Positions 1-10,718 of a stretch of DNA of 64,000 nucleotides are shown here, one piece after another. Under the pieces are notes generated by a model, which was given only the letters and a program-made list of their open reading frames with translations, ran no database searches and had not been told where the DNA came from. How positions within the stretch are numbered: position 1 is the stretch's first letter; every line of letters starts with the position of its first letter. Both the position numbers and the translations under genes were made by a program. Source of the DNA: Polyangia bacterium. GTDB lineage: Bacteria > Myxococcota_A > Polyangia > Nannocystales > Nannocystaceae. Location: contig JAUHWG010000043.1 in NCBI GenBank assembly GCA_030424595.1, forward strand, positions 1 through 64,000, read 5' to 3'.

Positions 1-1103
1 TGGCTCATGTTGGCGAGGAAGGAGCTCTTCGCCCGGGTGGCAGCCTCGGCCCGGAGTCGGGCGGCCGCGAGCTGCTCGCGCTCTCGGGCGAGCCGCCAGA
101 CGAGGAGCCCGAAGAGGCCGAGGAGGAGCGCCGCGATCCCGATCGTCGGCCGGAGCACCTCGGAGTACACCGCCGCGACGGCGTCGGCGGGGAGGTGGGC
201 GACGAGCAGCCACGGCGTTTGGTTGTCGTAGGTCGCCGGTGCTTGGGTGTCGGGCAGGGGCCGGAGGTGGGTCCAGGCCCAGACGCCCGAGGGGCCGGCG
301 ACGCACCCGAGCGGGGTCGAGCTCATCGTCCTCCAGAGATCCGGGTCGCTCGTCCGCAGCGTCGCGTCGCGGCCCTCCATGAAGGCGAAGTCGTCCTCCG
401 GTCGCGGGCCGCGGAGCCACTCACCGCGGCTGTTGAGGAGCCAGACATCACCGGCGAAGACATCATCGGACCTATCGAGCATGTCGATGTAGTGCTGGCC
501 CTCGATGTTGATGACGATGAGGCCGCGCGGCGAGCCGTCGCCGGTCGCCATGCGGGCGGCGATCCGGAGCATGGGCCGCCGCGGCGTTTCGATCTCCCCG
601 TACTCGACGTTGAGGTCGAGGGGAGACACGTAGATCGCCCCTGGCGGCAAGCTCAGCGCTTCGCGGACGTAGGGGCGCATGTGCTTGTCCTGGAGCGCAG
701 TGTCGGCGACCCGGACGATCTCGCCGTCGTCGCGCTCGAGGCGGACGCGCTCGAGCCCAGACTCGTCGACCCATCGGGCCTGGGCGTAGGACGGGTTACG
801 CTGGAGGAGGCTCCGGAAGGCGCCGGCCATCGGCTCCAGGTCCTTGGGCGTGTGCGCGTCGATCACCCCGCGGATCGGCGCCTCGCTTGTGAGCGAACGG
901 AAGTGCTGGAGCGTCGAGTCGAGCGAGGTCCTGAGCGCGGCGGCGGCTACCTGCGCCGCCATCTCGCCGTTCAGCGCGAGGCGGCGGCCCCCCGCGTTGA
1001 TCAGGGCGTAGGCGAGGAGGGCCGCGACGATGACGATCGCGACGGCGAGCGGCGCGAAGAGGCGTATGAATCCTCGTAGCCCCGACGAGTGACCAGCTAC
1101 CAC
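1..1103 (-). CDS. Membrane sensor histidine kinase, N-terminal part (runs off window)
   Basis: The minus strand is open from a GTG at 1101-1103 to the window edge. The translation shows a first membrane segment (FIRLFAPLAVAIVIVAALLA), then about 270 residues of extracytoplasmic domain that look Cache-like (LIVINIEGQHY, GDVWLLNSRG). A second membrane segment (IGIAALLLGLFGLLVW) follows, then a short linker and AATRAKSSFLANMS, the usual lead into the HisKA H-box. The His itself and the ATPase domain lie outside the window, so a hybrid kinase is possible but not shown. The start codon is uncertain because no clear ribosome-binding site is visible. The likely role is sensing an envelope or small-molecule signal; the partner regulator is not visible here. 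Confidence 0.85.
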   Translation of the reverse strand, partial: MVAGHSSGLRGFIRLFAPLAVAIVIVAALLAYALINAGGRRLALNGEMAAQVAAAALRTSLDSTLQHFRSLTSEAPIRGVIDAHTPKDLEPMAGAFRSLLQRNPSYAQARWVDESGLERVRLERDDGEIVRVADTALQDKHMRPYVREALSLPPGAIYVSPLDLNVEYGEIETPRRPMLRIAARMATGDGSPRGLIVINIEGQHYIDMLDRSDDVFAGDVWLLNSRGEWLRGPRPEDDFAFMEGRDATLRTSDPDLWRTMSSTPLGCVAGPSGVWAWTHLRPLPDTQAPATYDNQTPWLLVAHLPADAVAAVYSEVLRPTIGIAALLLGLFGLLVWRLAREREQLAAARLRAEAATRAKSSFLANMS

Positions 1104-1136
1104 GACGCCATTAGTGTATCTGGAGGTCTCGCCCCA

Positions 1137-1197
1137 GATCGTGGCGGATCGTGGCGGATCGTGGCGGATCGTGGCGAATCGTCGCGAATCGTCGCGC
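1137..1197. repeat. Tandem 10-bp repeat, six units
   Basis: Six head-to-tail copies of a 10-bp unit close to GATCGTGGCG; the last two units vary (GTCGCGAATC). The repeat starts about 34 bp upstream of the histidine kinase start, in a gene gap (1104-1465) that otherwise holds only GC-rich sequence with no recognisable gene. A short T/G run follows at about 1200-1210. It could affect the kinase promoter, but no promoter motif is clear. Confidence 0.9.
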
Positions 1198-1465
1198 ATT
1201 TTTTTGGGGGGGCGGTCGACGCCAGTGATGATGACTCCTCTCCGAGCGCGGCTTCGGTCGCAGCCGCGCTCGCGATCGACATTTCGGCGGAGCGAAGCGC
1301 CGATGGGGCTCCGGCCTGTCGTAGATCGCGGGTGTCCTCGACTTGGGGGGCCCGGCGAGCGCGGAGAGGGGCGCGACGCTCGACTCGCCGGCACAACCGG
1401 GGCCTGCGCTCCCGAGCGCAGGGGCGCGCGGACGCACACGGTCGCTGACGGTCGGTGTCGGGCGG

Positions 1466-2218
1466 TCAGGGGCTCCGATGGTCCGGTCGGATGAGCCCGC
1501 CGTAGTGGATCGGCGTCCGCTCGCGGAGGAGCACCCCCAGGGCCCGGTCGAGCTCTCGCTCGAGGGTCGGGACGTCGAGATCGTGGGGGTGGATCGCCAG
1601 GCGGAGCGTCGGCATCGACCCGAGGAGCGCGGTCGAGGCCCGCGACCAGAGCCAGGAGGCCGCGAGCCGGGCCTTCGAGCGGCTCGCGTAGGAGAGCACG
1701 GGTCCGCGGGCGAGGGTCGCCCCCGTCGCCGGCGACCAGACCCGCAGGTGGTCCTCGGCGACGGCGATCCCGAGCTCCGTGAGCGCCTCGTGGGTGCTCT
1801 TCGAGTAGAGCCACGCCGGGGCGATGAAGGCCTGCGGCGTGATCCCGAGGTGGTCGTGGAGGAGGCGCTGACCGGCGACGATCCGCGCCCGCGCAGCCTC
1901 TTTGCCGAGGCCGAGGAACTCGCCCTCGCTGGCGGTCAATGTCCGTCCGCGGAGGCGATCCCAGGCCGAGCGGTGCTCGCTCTCGTCGACGTGAAAGTAG
2001 CCGTGGAGCACAGGCTCGACGCCCTCGCCGATCGCCCCGCGCAGCCAGCGGAGAAACTCCGGGTGATCGGCGAGCGGCCACTCGTGCCAGAAGTTCGGGA
2101 CGATCAGCGCGGAGTAGCGACCGGCGAGGCCGTGCTTGCCGAGGAGGAGATCGATCGTCCGCAGCCGCTCAAAGTGGCGGGGCGTGACGTCGTGGACGCT
2201 GACGAGAACCCGGCGCAC
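1466..2218 (-). CDS. DUF2334-type polysaccharide deacetylase-like protein
   Basis: A 250-residue cytoplasmic protein when started at the GTG at 2216-2218, where the conserved sequence VRRVLVSVHDVTPRH begins. The frame stays open further upstream, but that part is Pro/Arg-rich and would overlap the end of the upstream gene, so I reject it. Motifs fit the DUF2334 branch of the polysaccharide-deacetylase fold: HDVTP near the N-terminus with the metal-binding Asp/His, HGYFH, APAWL in place of the usual R-P motif, and AIHPHD near the C-terminus. The substrate is unknown; members remove acyl groups from glycans or are uncharacterised. It lies 31 bp downstream of the SUMF1-domain gene on the same strand and is probably co-transcribed with it. 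Confidence 0.8.
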   Translation of the reverse strand: MRRVLVSVHDVTPRHFERLRTIDLLLGKHGLAGRYSALIVPNFWHEWPLADHPEFLRWLRGAIGEGVEPVLHGYFHVDESEHRSAWDRLRGRTLTASEGEFLGLGKEAARARIVAGQRLLHDHLGITPQAFIAPAWLYSKSTHEALTELGIAVAEDHLRVWSPATGATLARGPVLSYASRSKARLAASWLWSRASTALLGSMPTLRLAIHPHDLDVPTLERELDRALGVLLRERTPIHYGGLIRPDHRSP

Positions 2219-2249
2219 GTGCAGGTGGTACACCGCGGCGCCTGTGGGC

Positions 2250-4190
<1,941 letters not shown>

Positions 4191-4354
4191 ACGCCCTCAG
4201 CGCCTATCGTAGCCGAAAGGAGGCGGAGTGGTGGTCCCACGCCCGGCGGGCGGAGACGGGCGGCGACGAGCGGCGACGAGCGGCGACGAGCGCCCGAGGC
4301 AACGCCTGCGACGGCCGTCAGCGCCCCGAACTGGGCTCCGAGGAGCGCGCCGAA

Positions 4355-4550
4355 CAGGCTCCGATCAGGGCTCCGACCAGGGCTCCGATCAGGGCTCCGA
4401 CCAGGCTCCGATCAGGCTCCGATCAGCGCTCCAAGCAACGCCGCGGTCAGGGCTCCGACCAGGGCCGCGGTCAGGGCTCCGACCAGGGCCGCGGTCAGGG
4501 CTGCGGTCAGGGCTGCGGTCAGGGCCGCAGTCAGGGCCGCAGTCAGGGCG
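4355..4550. repeat. Tandem 12-bp repeats between genes
   Basis: Imperfect head-to-tail 12-bp units: first CAGGGCTCCGAC/T forms, then mixed CAGGGCCGCGGT forms. Three 10-bp units (CGGCGACGAG) at 4261-4290 lie just upstream. Together they fill most of the gene-free stretch 4191-4542, and the array runs a few bases past the stop codon of the exported protein gene at 4543. No frame across the array looks like a real protein: the translations are monotonous Arg/Ala/Thr repeats. Confidence 0.9.
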
Positions 4551-5955
4551 TCGATCCGCGCGCGCGTCGATCTGCGCGCGCTGACGGCAACCAGAGGGTG
4601 AGCTCTACGCCGGCGCCAAGCTCTAGGCCGCCGAGCGTCAGTGCGGAGCCCGCAAGAGCCTCGTCTGCGATCACGGGGCGCGGCAGGCCGCGGCTCGCCT
4701 CGCCGCTCAGGGAGGCCTCGAGGCGAGCGCCGATCCTGAGGTGGAGCTGCTTCGGCAGGGCTACGTAGAGGCCGGGGGAGAGGCGGAGCCCGAGGCCGAT
4801 GAGGGGGCGCGGCGGCGAGCCGTCGTCCCCCCTGCGCAGGGCCTCTTCGCCCGCCCCTCGGAGCCACCATGGTTCGAGCGAGAGGAGCCCCGCGATCGGC
4901 AATTCGAAGGCTCCGCGGCGGAGGACGTAGCCGAGCGTGAGGGCGCTGCGCAGGCGGAGGAGGCGAACACCCGCGCTACGACCTCCGGCAAGGCGAAGCT
5001 CGAGGCCGGCGAGGATTCCTCTGCGCAGGCGGAGCTCGACCCCGAGATGACCTGCCGGGCTGCGCCAGCCGAGGGACGGGGCGGCGCTGCCGAAGACACC
5101 GCCGGTGCCGAGCGTGAGGCCGACGTCGATCGGCACGGTCGATCGGTCGGGTGCGGACCCTTCGAGTTTGGGCTCAGGCTCGGGCTCAGGCTCGGGCTCA
5201 GGCTCAGGCTCAGGCTCGGGCGCGGGCTCGGGCTCGGGGCGCTCTTCTTGGGGCGACTGCGCGGGCAGGAGCGCGGGCGGTAGCTCCACGTCCTCCTCGT
5301 CGGCGACGATCGTCGCCTCTTCGATCGCCGGCACCAAGCTCGCAAGGGTGCCGGCGATCACCCGCGGCGCGTCCGCATCCTCGACGGAGACCTCGCGGCG
5401 GAAGGCTCGACCGTCGGAGAGGATGACCCGGAGGGCGACGGTCGCGGGGTCTCGGCGACGGAGCTCGAGATAGGCGTAGAGGTCGGATGGGTCGGAGCTC
5501 GGGGCACCGCTGCGGCGATCGTAGATCGGCAGCTCGGGGAGGCGGAGGGCGATAGCTTCGCGGGTCGCGATCGCGTCGACGCCGTCGATCGAGATCACCG
5601 CGCCGAGGAGCCGCCTCGGCTCGGCGGGCGTCGCAGCGCTCGGGGCATCGGCGTCGTCCTCCTCTGCGTCGCCCTCCTCTGCGTCGCCCTCCTCTGCGAT
5701 GGTCCCACTCTTGGCCGGCTCGAGCGGCAGGTCGGCGGGGCGGCGGGCGTCCTCTGCGATCGCCGGGCCGCCGACGCTGGCGAGCACGAGCGCGAGGGCG
5801 AGGGGAGCCGCAGACACCGAAGGTTGATAGCTTCCCAGGACCGCGGTCGCCACCCCGGATCGCCGGCCCGACCGCGCTCGCATCACTCGCTTCGGCACGC
5901 GACGAACGCGAGCGCCCGCACGCCGGTCAGCCTCGCCCCGGGACACCGCGCTCAT
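4543..5955 (-). CDS. Exported protein with Glu-Pro linker and C-terminal barrel-like domain
   Basis: Up to 470 residues. The N-terminus is arginine-rich and then has a signal-like hydrophobic stretch (LALALVLASVGGPAIAED, about 52-69), so translation may start later than the ATG at 5955. After an acidic segment comes a domain of about 120 residues (RRLLGAVISIDGVDAIATRE, LYAYLELRRRD). A Pro-Glu linker at about 240-265 follows, then about 200 residues with alternating hydrophobic strands and many Gly/Leu/Arg (LGVELRLRRGILAGLELRLA, LHLRIGARLEASLSG), which fits a small outer-membrane beta-barrel. I do not recognise the family. Architectures of this type (periplasmic domain - linker - barrel) are common in myxobacteria. 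The stop codon lies inside a tandem DNA repeat. Confidence 0.7.
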   Translation of the reverse strand: MSAVSRGEADRRAGARVRRVPKRVMRARSGRRSGVATAVLGSYQPSVSAAPLALALVLASVGGPAIAEDARRPADLPLEPAKSGTIAEEGDAEEGDAEEDDADAPSAATPAEPRRLLGAVISIDGVDAIATREAIALRLPELPIYDRRSGAPSSDPSDLYAYLELRRRDPATVALRVILSDGRAFRREVSVEDADAPRVIAGTLASLVPAIEEATIVADEEDVELPPALLPAQSPQEERPEPEPAPEPEPEPEPEPEPEPEPKLEGSAPDRSTVPIDVGLTLGTGGVFGSAAPSLGWRSPAGHLGVELRLRRGILAGLELRLAGGRSAGVRLLRLRSALTLGYVLRRGAFELPIAGLLSLEPWWLRGAGEEALRRGDDGSPPRPLIGLGLRLSPGLYVALPKQLHLRIGARLEASLSGEASRGLPRPVIADEALAGSALTLGGLELGAGVELTLWLPSARADRRARGSTP

Positions 5956-6344
5956 CCTCGCCTGGGCCCGAGCGGCAGGGACGGAAGGGCCGACCGCGGT
6001 CGCCGAGCGTTCCCTCGCAGGCGGCTGCGGTGAGGGTGCTCTGCTCCTTCGTTCGGCTCCCGCGCACTACGCGGGATCGTTGCCGGCCTCCTCGCAGACC
6101 GTGGCAAAGGTCCCGCGCGCGCTCCAGCTCTCGTCGCCCCCCTCGGCCCCGGCGAGACCTGCGGTAGAGCCCGATACAGCGCCATTTCGTCGAAGCCAAG
6201 AGGGCCGACGATCGCGGCGTGGGAGCACACGGGGCCTTCGCCGCGGACTGTCACGAAGATCGGGCGCAGGGTCGCCGACGAGGTCGATCTCCAAGCGCGA
6301 TCTTCATCGAGATGTGGTGGGGGCCTGCCCCGCATGAAGGTCCG
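5956..6344. other. Gene-free stretch holding a MITE-like relic
   Basis: No frame here is convincing as a gene. The main content is a degenerate copy of the MITE-like element (6095-6250). The rest is GC-rich spacer between the start of the exported protein gene (5955) and the end of the Cys-rich lipoprotein gene (6345), both on the minus strand. Confidence 0.6.
6095..6250. mobile_element. MITE-like element, degenerate copy
   Basis: Aligns by eye along its full length with the element at 61363-61520 (for example the shared blocks TTTCGTCGAAGCC and AGAGGGCCGACGAT, with few changes). The left end (CAGACCGTGGCAAAGGTCCC) matches the left terminal repeat of the other copy; the right end is more diverged. 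The CTAG flanks of the other copy appear here only as CTCG on the left, so this is an older, decayed insertion. Confidence 0.7.
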
Positions 6345-7502
6345 CTAGGGGGCGCAGTCGTTGCAGGTGAGCTCGATGTTGTCGACGCTCCAGCCGCTGT
6401 AGGAGTCGAGCTCGCCGCTGGTCTCAAAGCAGAAGCGGAGCTGGATCTGCGGCGACTCCACGGGCCCCAAGGGGATGAGCTGCTCTGTCCACTCCGGGAT
6501 CACAGGCGAGGTCTCGTGGACCTCCGACCATTGGCCGTCGGCGAAGAGCTCGATCGTGCCGCGCGCGACCTCCTGGGGGAGGTCGACGACCTCCCAGTAG
6601 CTGAGGTCGACGGTGCCGGAGAAGGGGTGCTCGATGAGCGGGCTGGTCAGGCAGCTCTTGGCGAAGGGCGTGGCCGGGAGGCACTCGCCGATCAGCAAGC
6701 CGGCGAGCGCTCCGCTCTCCATGTCGACGTCTGCCGGGGGATCCTCGATCGCCTGGGCGGAGCAGAGCGACGGGAGCGCGTCGCCGATCTGCCAGGGCTC
6801 GTCGGCGTCGAAGCCATGCTCCCCGTCGAAGCCGGTGAAGAAGAGCACGCTGTCCTCGATGACGCTCTCGCAGATCCCCTGGACGCAGAGCCCCTGATCG
6901 ACGCCCCCCTCCGTGACGCAGGGCGTGTTGTCTTCGGTCCAGAGGACCAAGCATTCGCTGGAGAGCGGATCGCAGACGCCTTCGCGGCAGGGCCCGCTGA
7001 GCGGCTCGCAGGGGCCACAGGGGGCGAGGCAGAGGCCGTCCAAGCAGAGGCCGCCCGCGGGGGGAGGGGGTTCGGCGGGGAGATCACCGCCGCAGGGGTC
7101 GCCGTCCGGAACCGGTCCTAAGAGACAGCCGAGCTCTGGGTCGCAGCTCATCGTCAGGCACGGGGCTGTGACGAGCGGGCAGGGGTTGGGGAGCTCGCAG
7201 GGGTCGTCGGAGCAGGCGCCTTGGGCACAGATCGCCGTTTCGCAGTCGGAGTCGACCTTGCATCCGAAGTCCACGCCGCAGGGCTCACAGATAGGACCGC
7301 CGCAGTCGACGTCGCTCTCCCACGGCTCCTGGACGCCGTTGAGGCACGGGTCGGGCGCGTCGGTGTCGGTGCCGCCGGTCGGCGATCCGCCGGTGACGAA
7401 GTACTCCGAGATCGAGCAGCCGAGGCCGAGGCCGCCCAGGAGGCCGAGGCCGCCCAGGAGGGCGAGGAGGTGGCCAAGTCTCGGCGTCATGGACAGGGTC
7501 AT
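6345..7502 (-). CDS. Cys-rich surface lipoprotein with C-terminal jelly-roll-like domain
   Basis: 385 residues. A type II signal peptide ends at the lipobox LGLGC (Cys29). A short Thr/Gly/Asp linker is followed by a disulfide-rich region (about 50-215) of repeated short Cys loops (CLNGVQEPWESDVDCGG is typical of myxobacterial surface proteins). A C-terminal domain (about 220-382) ends in GWSVDNIELTC, as in MAM or immune-inhibitor-like beta-sandwich domains. It is probably anchored in the outer membrane and exposed. The function is unknown. The gene lies 35 bp downstream of the putative anti-sigma gene on the same strand. The start may be the second Met (MTPRLG). Confidence 0.8.
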   Translation of the reverse strand: MTLSMTPRLGHLLALLGGLGLLGGLGLGCSISEYFVTGGSPTGGTDTDAPDPCLNGVQEPWESDVDCGGPICEPCGVDFGCKVDSDCETAICAQGACSDDPCELPNPCPLVTAPCLTMSCDPELGCLLGPVPDGDPCGGDLPAEPPPPAGGLCLDGLCLAPCGPCEPLSGPCREGVCDPLSSECLVLWTEDNTPCVTEGGVDQGLCVQGICESVIEDSVLFFTGFDGEHGFDADEPWQIGDALPSLCSAQAIEDPPADVDMESGALAGLLIGECLPATPFAKSCLTSPLIEHPFSGTVDLSYWEVVDLPQEVARGTIELFADGQWSEVHETSPVIPEWTEQLIPLGPVESPQIQLRFCFETSGELDSYSGWSVDNIELTCNDCAP

Positions 7503-7537
7503 TCTCCTGGGCGCGCGTCTATCTAGCTAGCGATGGG

Positions 7538-8728
7538 CTAGTCGGCGTCGGTCGTGCGTCCGGCCTCGTCGCGGTGGGTGCCGCTCGGGAAGTCGAGCAT
7601 GTAGCGCGACCAACAGGCGCGGGCCTCGCTGGCGGACTCGCGGCGACAGAGGCCGGCGCGGGCGTCATCGGCGTAGCGACCCCTCGGGAAGCGCGCGAGA
7701 TACTCACGCCAGACCTCGGCCTCGCGCTCCCGCCCGTAGAGTTGGCGGGTGATCGTGAAGAGATCGCCGTAGGCGAGATCCGCCCGCCGTCGGGCCCGGC
7801 TGAGGCGGATGATCTTCCGCAGCAGGGCCTCGGCGCCCGCTCGATCGCCGGCGCGCCAGAGGTCCTCCGCCTCGGCCTCGAGGGCGTCGAGATCGCGGAT
7901 CCCTCGGGCCTTCGTCGTCCCCTCGGAGCCCTCGCTCGCGCTCGCCTCGGCGGGCTTCGGGGTCCCCTTGGGGTCGCTCGCCGCCTCTTGCGAGGGCTGA
8001 GTCCCGTCGGCGTCTTCGGGCTCGTCGGCGATGGCGTCGTCGACGATGGCGTCGTCGACGATGGCGTCGTCGGCGACGTCGTCGAGGATGGTGTTCTCGG
8101 GCGTCGCCGCGGAGCTGGGCGCCGCCCCGCGCGTCCGGGCGGTCCGCCGGGGACGCTCGGGCTCCGGCGCGCGGGTGCTCGCCAGCCCCGGCTCGGCGTC
8201 GTCGCGCTCGCTCCACTGGGCCTGCGAGGGCGTCGGCGATCCGCCGAGGAGGGGACGGGCGAGCGAGGGCCCGAGTCCCCAGAGCAGGGCGACGGTGGCG
8301 GCGACCGCCAAGGCGGCGCCGACCCAGCGCAGCCCCGCGGGCGCGGGTGAGGTCGCGGTCTCGGCAGGGCGGTCGAGGTTCGGCTGAGGGAGCGGCGGGA
8401 CCGGGAGGAGCCGGCGAGCGGCGAGGTCGGCCTCGATCTCGTGGCGGGCGTCGCTGATCAGGCCGAAGAGGGGATCGTCCGCGGGGTCGGCTGAGATGCG
8501 GGCGTTCGAGCAGCCGCTCCGCGAGGCTGCGCCCCACGCCGGGCTCAGCTCGGGGCCCACGTCGTCGGCGAGGAGCCCGTCGTCGCGGCGGCGTAGCTCG
8601 TCGATGACGGCCGGAAAGTCAGGCTCGATGATCGCCAGCTCATCGGCGATCTCAGCGTCGATCGTGCCTCGGATCCCGGCGAGGAGATCGTCGAAGAGCT
8701 CCTCGGAGAGGCGGTCATCCGCGCTCAT
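7538..8728 (-). CDS. Putative membrane anti-sigma factor with TPR-like tail
   Basis: 396 residues. An acidic cytoplasmic N-terminus (1-130) is followed by one membrane helix (about 135-154, WVGAALAVAATVALLWGLGP) and a long disordered Ala/Pro/Glu-rich linker with a DDAIV five-residue repeat (about 213-232). The C-terminus has TPR-like helices (LEAEAEDLWRAGDRAGAEAL, EVWREYLARFPRGRYADDA). The start overlaps the end of the ECF sigma gene by 4 bp (ATGA), a classic sigma/anti-sigma arrangement. The N-terminus has no HxxxCxxC zinc motif, so it is not a ZAS-type anti-sigma and the anti-sigma role rests on context. The DNA shows a 15-bp tandem repeat at about 8030-8075. Confidence 0.7.
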   Translation of the reverse strand: MSADDRLSEELFDDLLAGIRGTIDAEIADELAIIEPDFPAVIDELRRRDDGLLADDVGPELSPAWGAASRSGCSNARISADPADDPLFGLISDARHEIEADLAARRLLPVPPLPQPNLDRPAETATSPAPAGLRWVGAALAVAATVALLWGLGPSLARPLLGGSPTPSQAQWSERDDAEPGLASTRAPEPERPRRTARTRGAAPSSAATPENTILDDVADDAIVDDAIVDDAIADEPEDADGTQPSQEAASDPKGTPKPAEASASEGSEGTTKARGIRDLDALEAEAEDLWRAGDRAGAEALLRKIIRLSRARRRADLAYGDLFTITRQLYGREREAEVWREYLARFPRGRYADDARAGLCRRESASEARACWSRYMLDFPSGTHRDEAGRTTDAD

Positions 8729-9360
8729 GACGGCGCTCCTCTCGAGGCGAGGGGGTTGTCTTGGCTGAGGATCGTCCGCAGGCGGTCGCGGGCTCTACAT
8801 GCCCGTACGGACAGGTTGTTGGGGGTGATGCCGAGGCGCTCCGCCGCCGCCTCGGGGCTCAGGCCCTGGAGGTCGCGGAGGACAAAGGCGAGGCGCAGCG
8901 GATCGGGCAGGGTCTCGAGCGCTGCGTAGAGGGCGGCGACCCGCTGCTTGCGGGCGAGGGGCGCCTCGGGATCGTCGCCGCGGCGGGGGCGGACCGTCTC
9001 GACCGCCTCGAGGCCGCCGAGCGCCTTGGCCTTGCTCCGGCGGGCCCGCCAATGGTTGCGGACGATGTTGATCGCGATCCCGTGGAGCCAGGTGCCGAAG
9101 CTCGAGCGCCCGTCAAAGTGATCGATCCGCGGCAGGGCCTGGACGAAGGTCTCTTGGAGGAGCTCCTCGGCGACCTGGGGGTCCCCGGTCAGGTAGCGGA
9201 TGTGGGCGTAGAGCTTGGAGAAGTGGTCGCGGTAGAGGCGCGACCAGGCGTTCATGTCGCCGCTCCGGGCGCGCTCGACCAACGCGCGGGTGATCTCCGC
9301 GGGGGAGGGCTCCCCGGCGGGATCGCGGACTGCGCGGAGGTGGCGGCGGGCTTCGGGCAT
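8725..9360 (-). CDS. ECF RNA polymerase sigma factor
   Basis: 211 residues. Region 2 spans about 30-105 (WSRLYRDHFSKLYAHIRYLT, VAEELLQETFVQ, SSFGTWLHGIAINIVRNHWR). A short linker leads to region 4 at about 145-195 (LPDPLRLAFVLRDLQGLSPE, AAERLGITPNNLSVRACRAR). It would direct RNA polymerase to a stress or envelope regulon, held in check by the membrane protein whose gene overlaps it by 4 bp. A possible autoregulated promoter would lie upstream of 9360, but only 36 bp separate it from the glycosyltransferase gene, so it may also be part of that transcript. Confidence 0.92.
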   Translation of the reverse strand: MPEARRHLRAVRDPAGEPSPAEITRALVERARSGDMNAWSRLYRDHFSKLYAHIRYLTGDPQVAEELLQETFVQALPRIDHFDGRSSFGTWLHGIAINIVRNHWRARRSKAKALGGLEAVETVRPRRGDDPEAPLARKQRVAALYAALETLPDPLRLAFVLRDLQGLSPEAAAERLGITPNNLSVRACRARDRLRTILSQDNPLASRGAPS

Positions 9361-9396
9361 CGACGTCTTCTGTGAGCAACCTGAGACCTGCGCGGA

Positions 9397-10668
9397 TTAC
9401 ACCGAAGCGCCGAATTTTGGATCGTCCGCGGCCGGAGATGGGGACATCTGCGCCGGCCACCAGCCCCCTGGCGCCTCTAGACCGTCGAGCGCGCCGCTTT
9501 GGTGGGCCATGAGGACCCGCTCGTAGGCGTCGCGGATCCGCGCGCAGGCGGCGGGCCAGGTGTAGTCGGACTCGATCCGGGCGCGCAATCGCGCGGCCTG
9601 GGAGGGTCGGAGGGGGGCGGCGTCGACGATCGCAGCGGCCAAGGCCGCCGCATCGCCGCGGGCGAAGGTGGAGCCGGCGGCGAAGTTCTCGATAAGCTCC
9701 GCCGCGCCGCCGCTGTCGGGCGCGAGCACGGCGGTCCCGCAGGCGAGCGCCTCGAGGGTGGTCAGCGAGAAGGTCTCGTAGGCGCCGAGGGCCAAGAAGA
9801 GATCGGCGGAGGCCATCCACGCCGCGACCTCGCGCCGGCCCTCCACGTGGGCGAGGCGGATGACCGAGGGATCGCGGGCGACCAGGGCGTCGACCTCGGC
9901 CTCACGGGGGCCGTGGCCGGCGATCACGAGGCGCAGCCCGGGTCGGCCGGCGAGGCGGGGCCAGGCGTCCAGGAGCAGGTCGACGCCCTTCTCGCCGCTC
10001 AGCCGACCGAGGAAGAGCAGGAGCCGCTCGTCGTCGGCGACGCCGAGCTGACGGCGGCGCTGAAGGTCTCGCCGGGTCGCGGAGAACTCCTGCGCCTCGA
10101 CCCCGCAGGGGGTGTGGAAGAGGCGACGCAGCCCGAGCCGGCGGAGCTTGCGGAGGACGTGGGCGCTGGCGCCGAAGGTCGCGCTCATCCAGCCGTAGGT
10201 GTGGGCCATATGGTGGCCGGCGAGGCGGGCCGCGGGCGCGGCGAGGGGCCGCAGGAGCCCCGAGAAGGCCCTCCGCAGCGCCGGCTCGACGTAGGTGTCG
10301 GGGTAGTCGGCGTGGACAAAGCCGACCGTCGCGGCCGGCCCAGGGAGGGCGCGACGGACCAGCCAGGGCATGAGATAGGGGCTGCCGATCTCGACGAGGT
10401 CCGGGGCGAAGTCGGCGAAGAAGGCGGCGAGATCGCGGCTGTGGGTGATCGCCCGATAGCCCGCGTCGCCGACCTTGCGCGCCGGGAGCTCGACTGTCAT
10501 CGCCCCGGCGCCGCGCCGGGTGATCGCCGACCGGTCGCTCGGCACCACCAGGGCGTAGACGTCGCCTCGCTCCGCGTCCTCGGCGAAGAAGTCGAGCTTG
10601 CGCTCGTGGTAGGTCCTGACGCCGCCGCCGGTCGGCGAGTAGAAGTTGTTGACGTCGCAGATCCGCAT
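9397..10668 (-). CDS. GT4-family glycosyltransferase
   Basis: 423 residues from the ATG at 10668 (MRICDVNNFYSPTGGGVRTY). The frame is open further upstream, but there it overlaps the hydrolase gene antisense-like and has no family similarity, so I exclude that part. This is a GT-B fold retaining transferase: N-terminal half with the GGG nucleotide loop, C-terminal half with LLLFLGRLSGEKGVDLLLDA, the EX7E-type region AYETFSLTTLEALACGTAVL, and SGGAAELIE. Such enzymes use nucleotide-sugars to build lipid-linked or surface glycans. Close orientation and spacing (50 bp) to the epoxide-hydrolase-like gene upstream suggest co-transcription. The sugar donor and acceptor cannot be told. Confidence 0.9.
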   Translation of the reverse strand: MRICDVNNFYSPTGGGVRTYHERKLDFFAEDAERGDVYALVVPSDRSAITRRGAGAMTVELPARKVGDAGYRAITHSRDLAAFFADFAPDLVEIGSPYLMPWLVRRALPGPAATVGFVHADYPDTYVEPALRRAFSGLLRPLAAPAARLAGHHMAHTYGWMSATFGASAHVLRKLRRLGLRRLFHTPCGVEAQEFSATRRDLQRRRQLGVADDERLLLFLGRLSGEKGVDLLLDAWPRLAGRPGLRLVIAGHGPREAEVDALVARDPSVIRLAHVEGRREVAAWMASADLFLALGAYETFSLTTLEALACGTAVLAPDSGGAAELIENFAAGSTFARGDAAALAAAIVDAAPLRPSQAARLRARIESDYTWPAACARIRDAYERVLMAHQSGALDGLEAPGGWWPAQMSPSPAADDPKFGASV

Positions 10669-10718
10669 CGGCGGCCGGCTCAGCTGGGCGTGTCGCGCGG
10701 GCTCGGCGGGCTCCGTGC

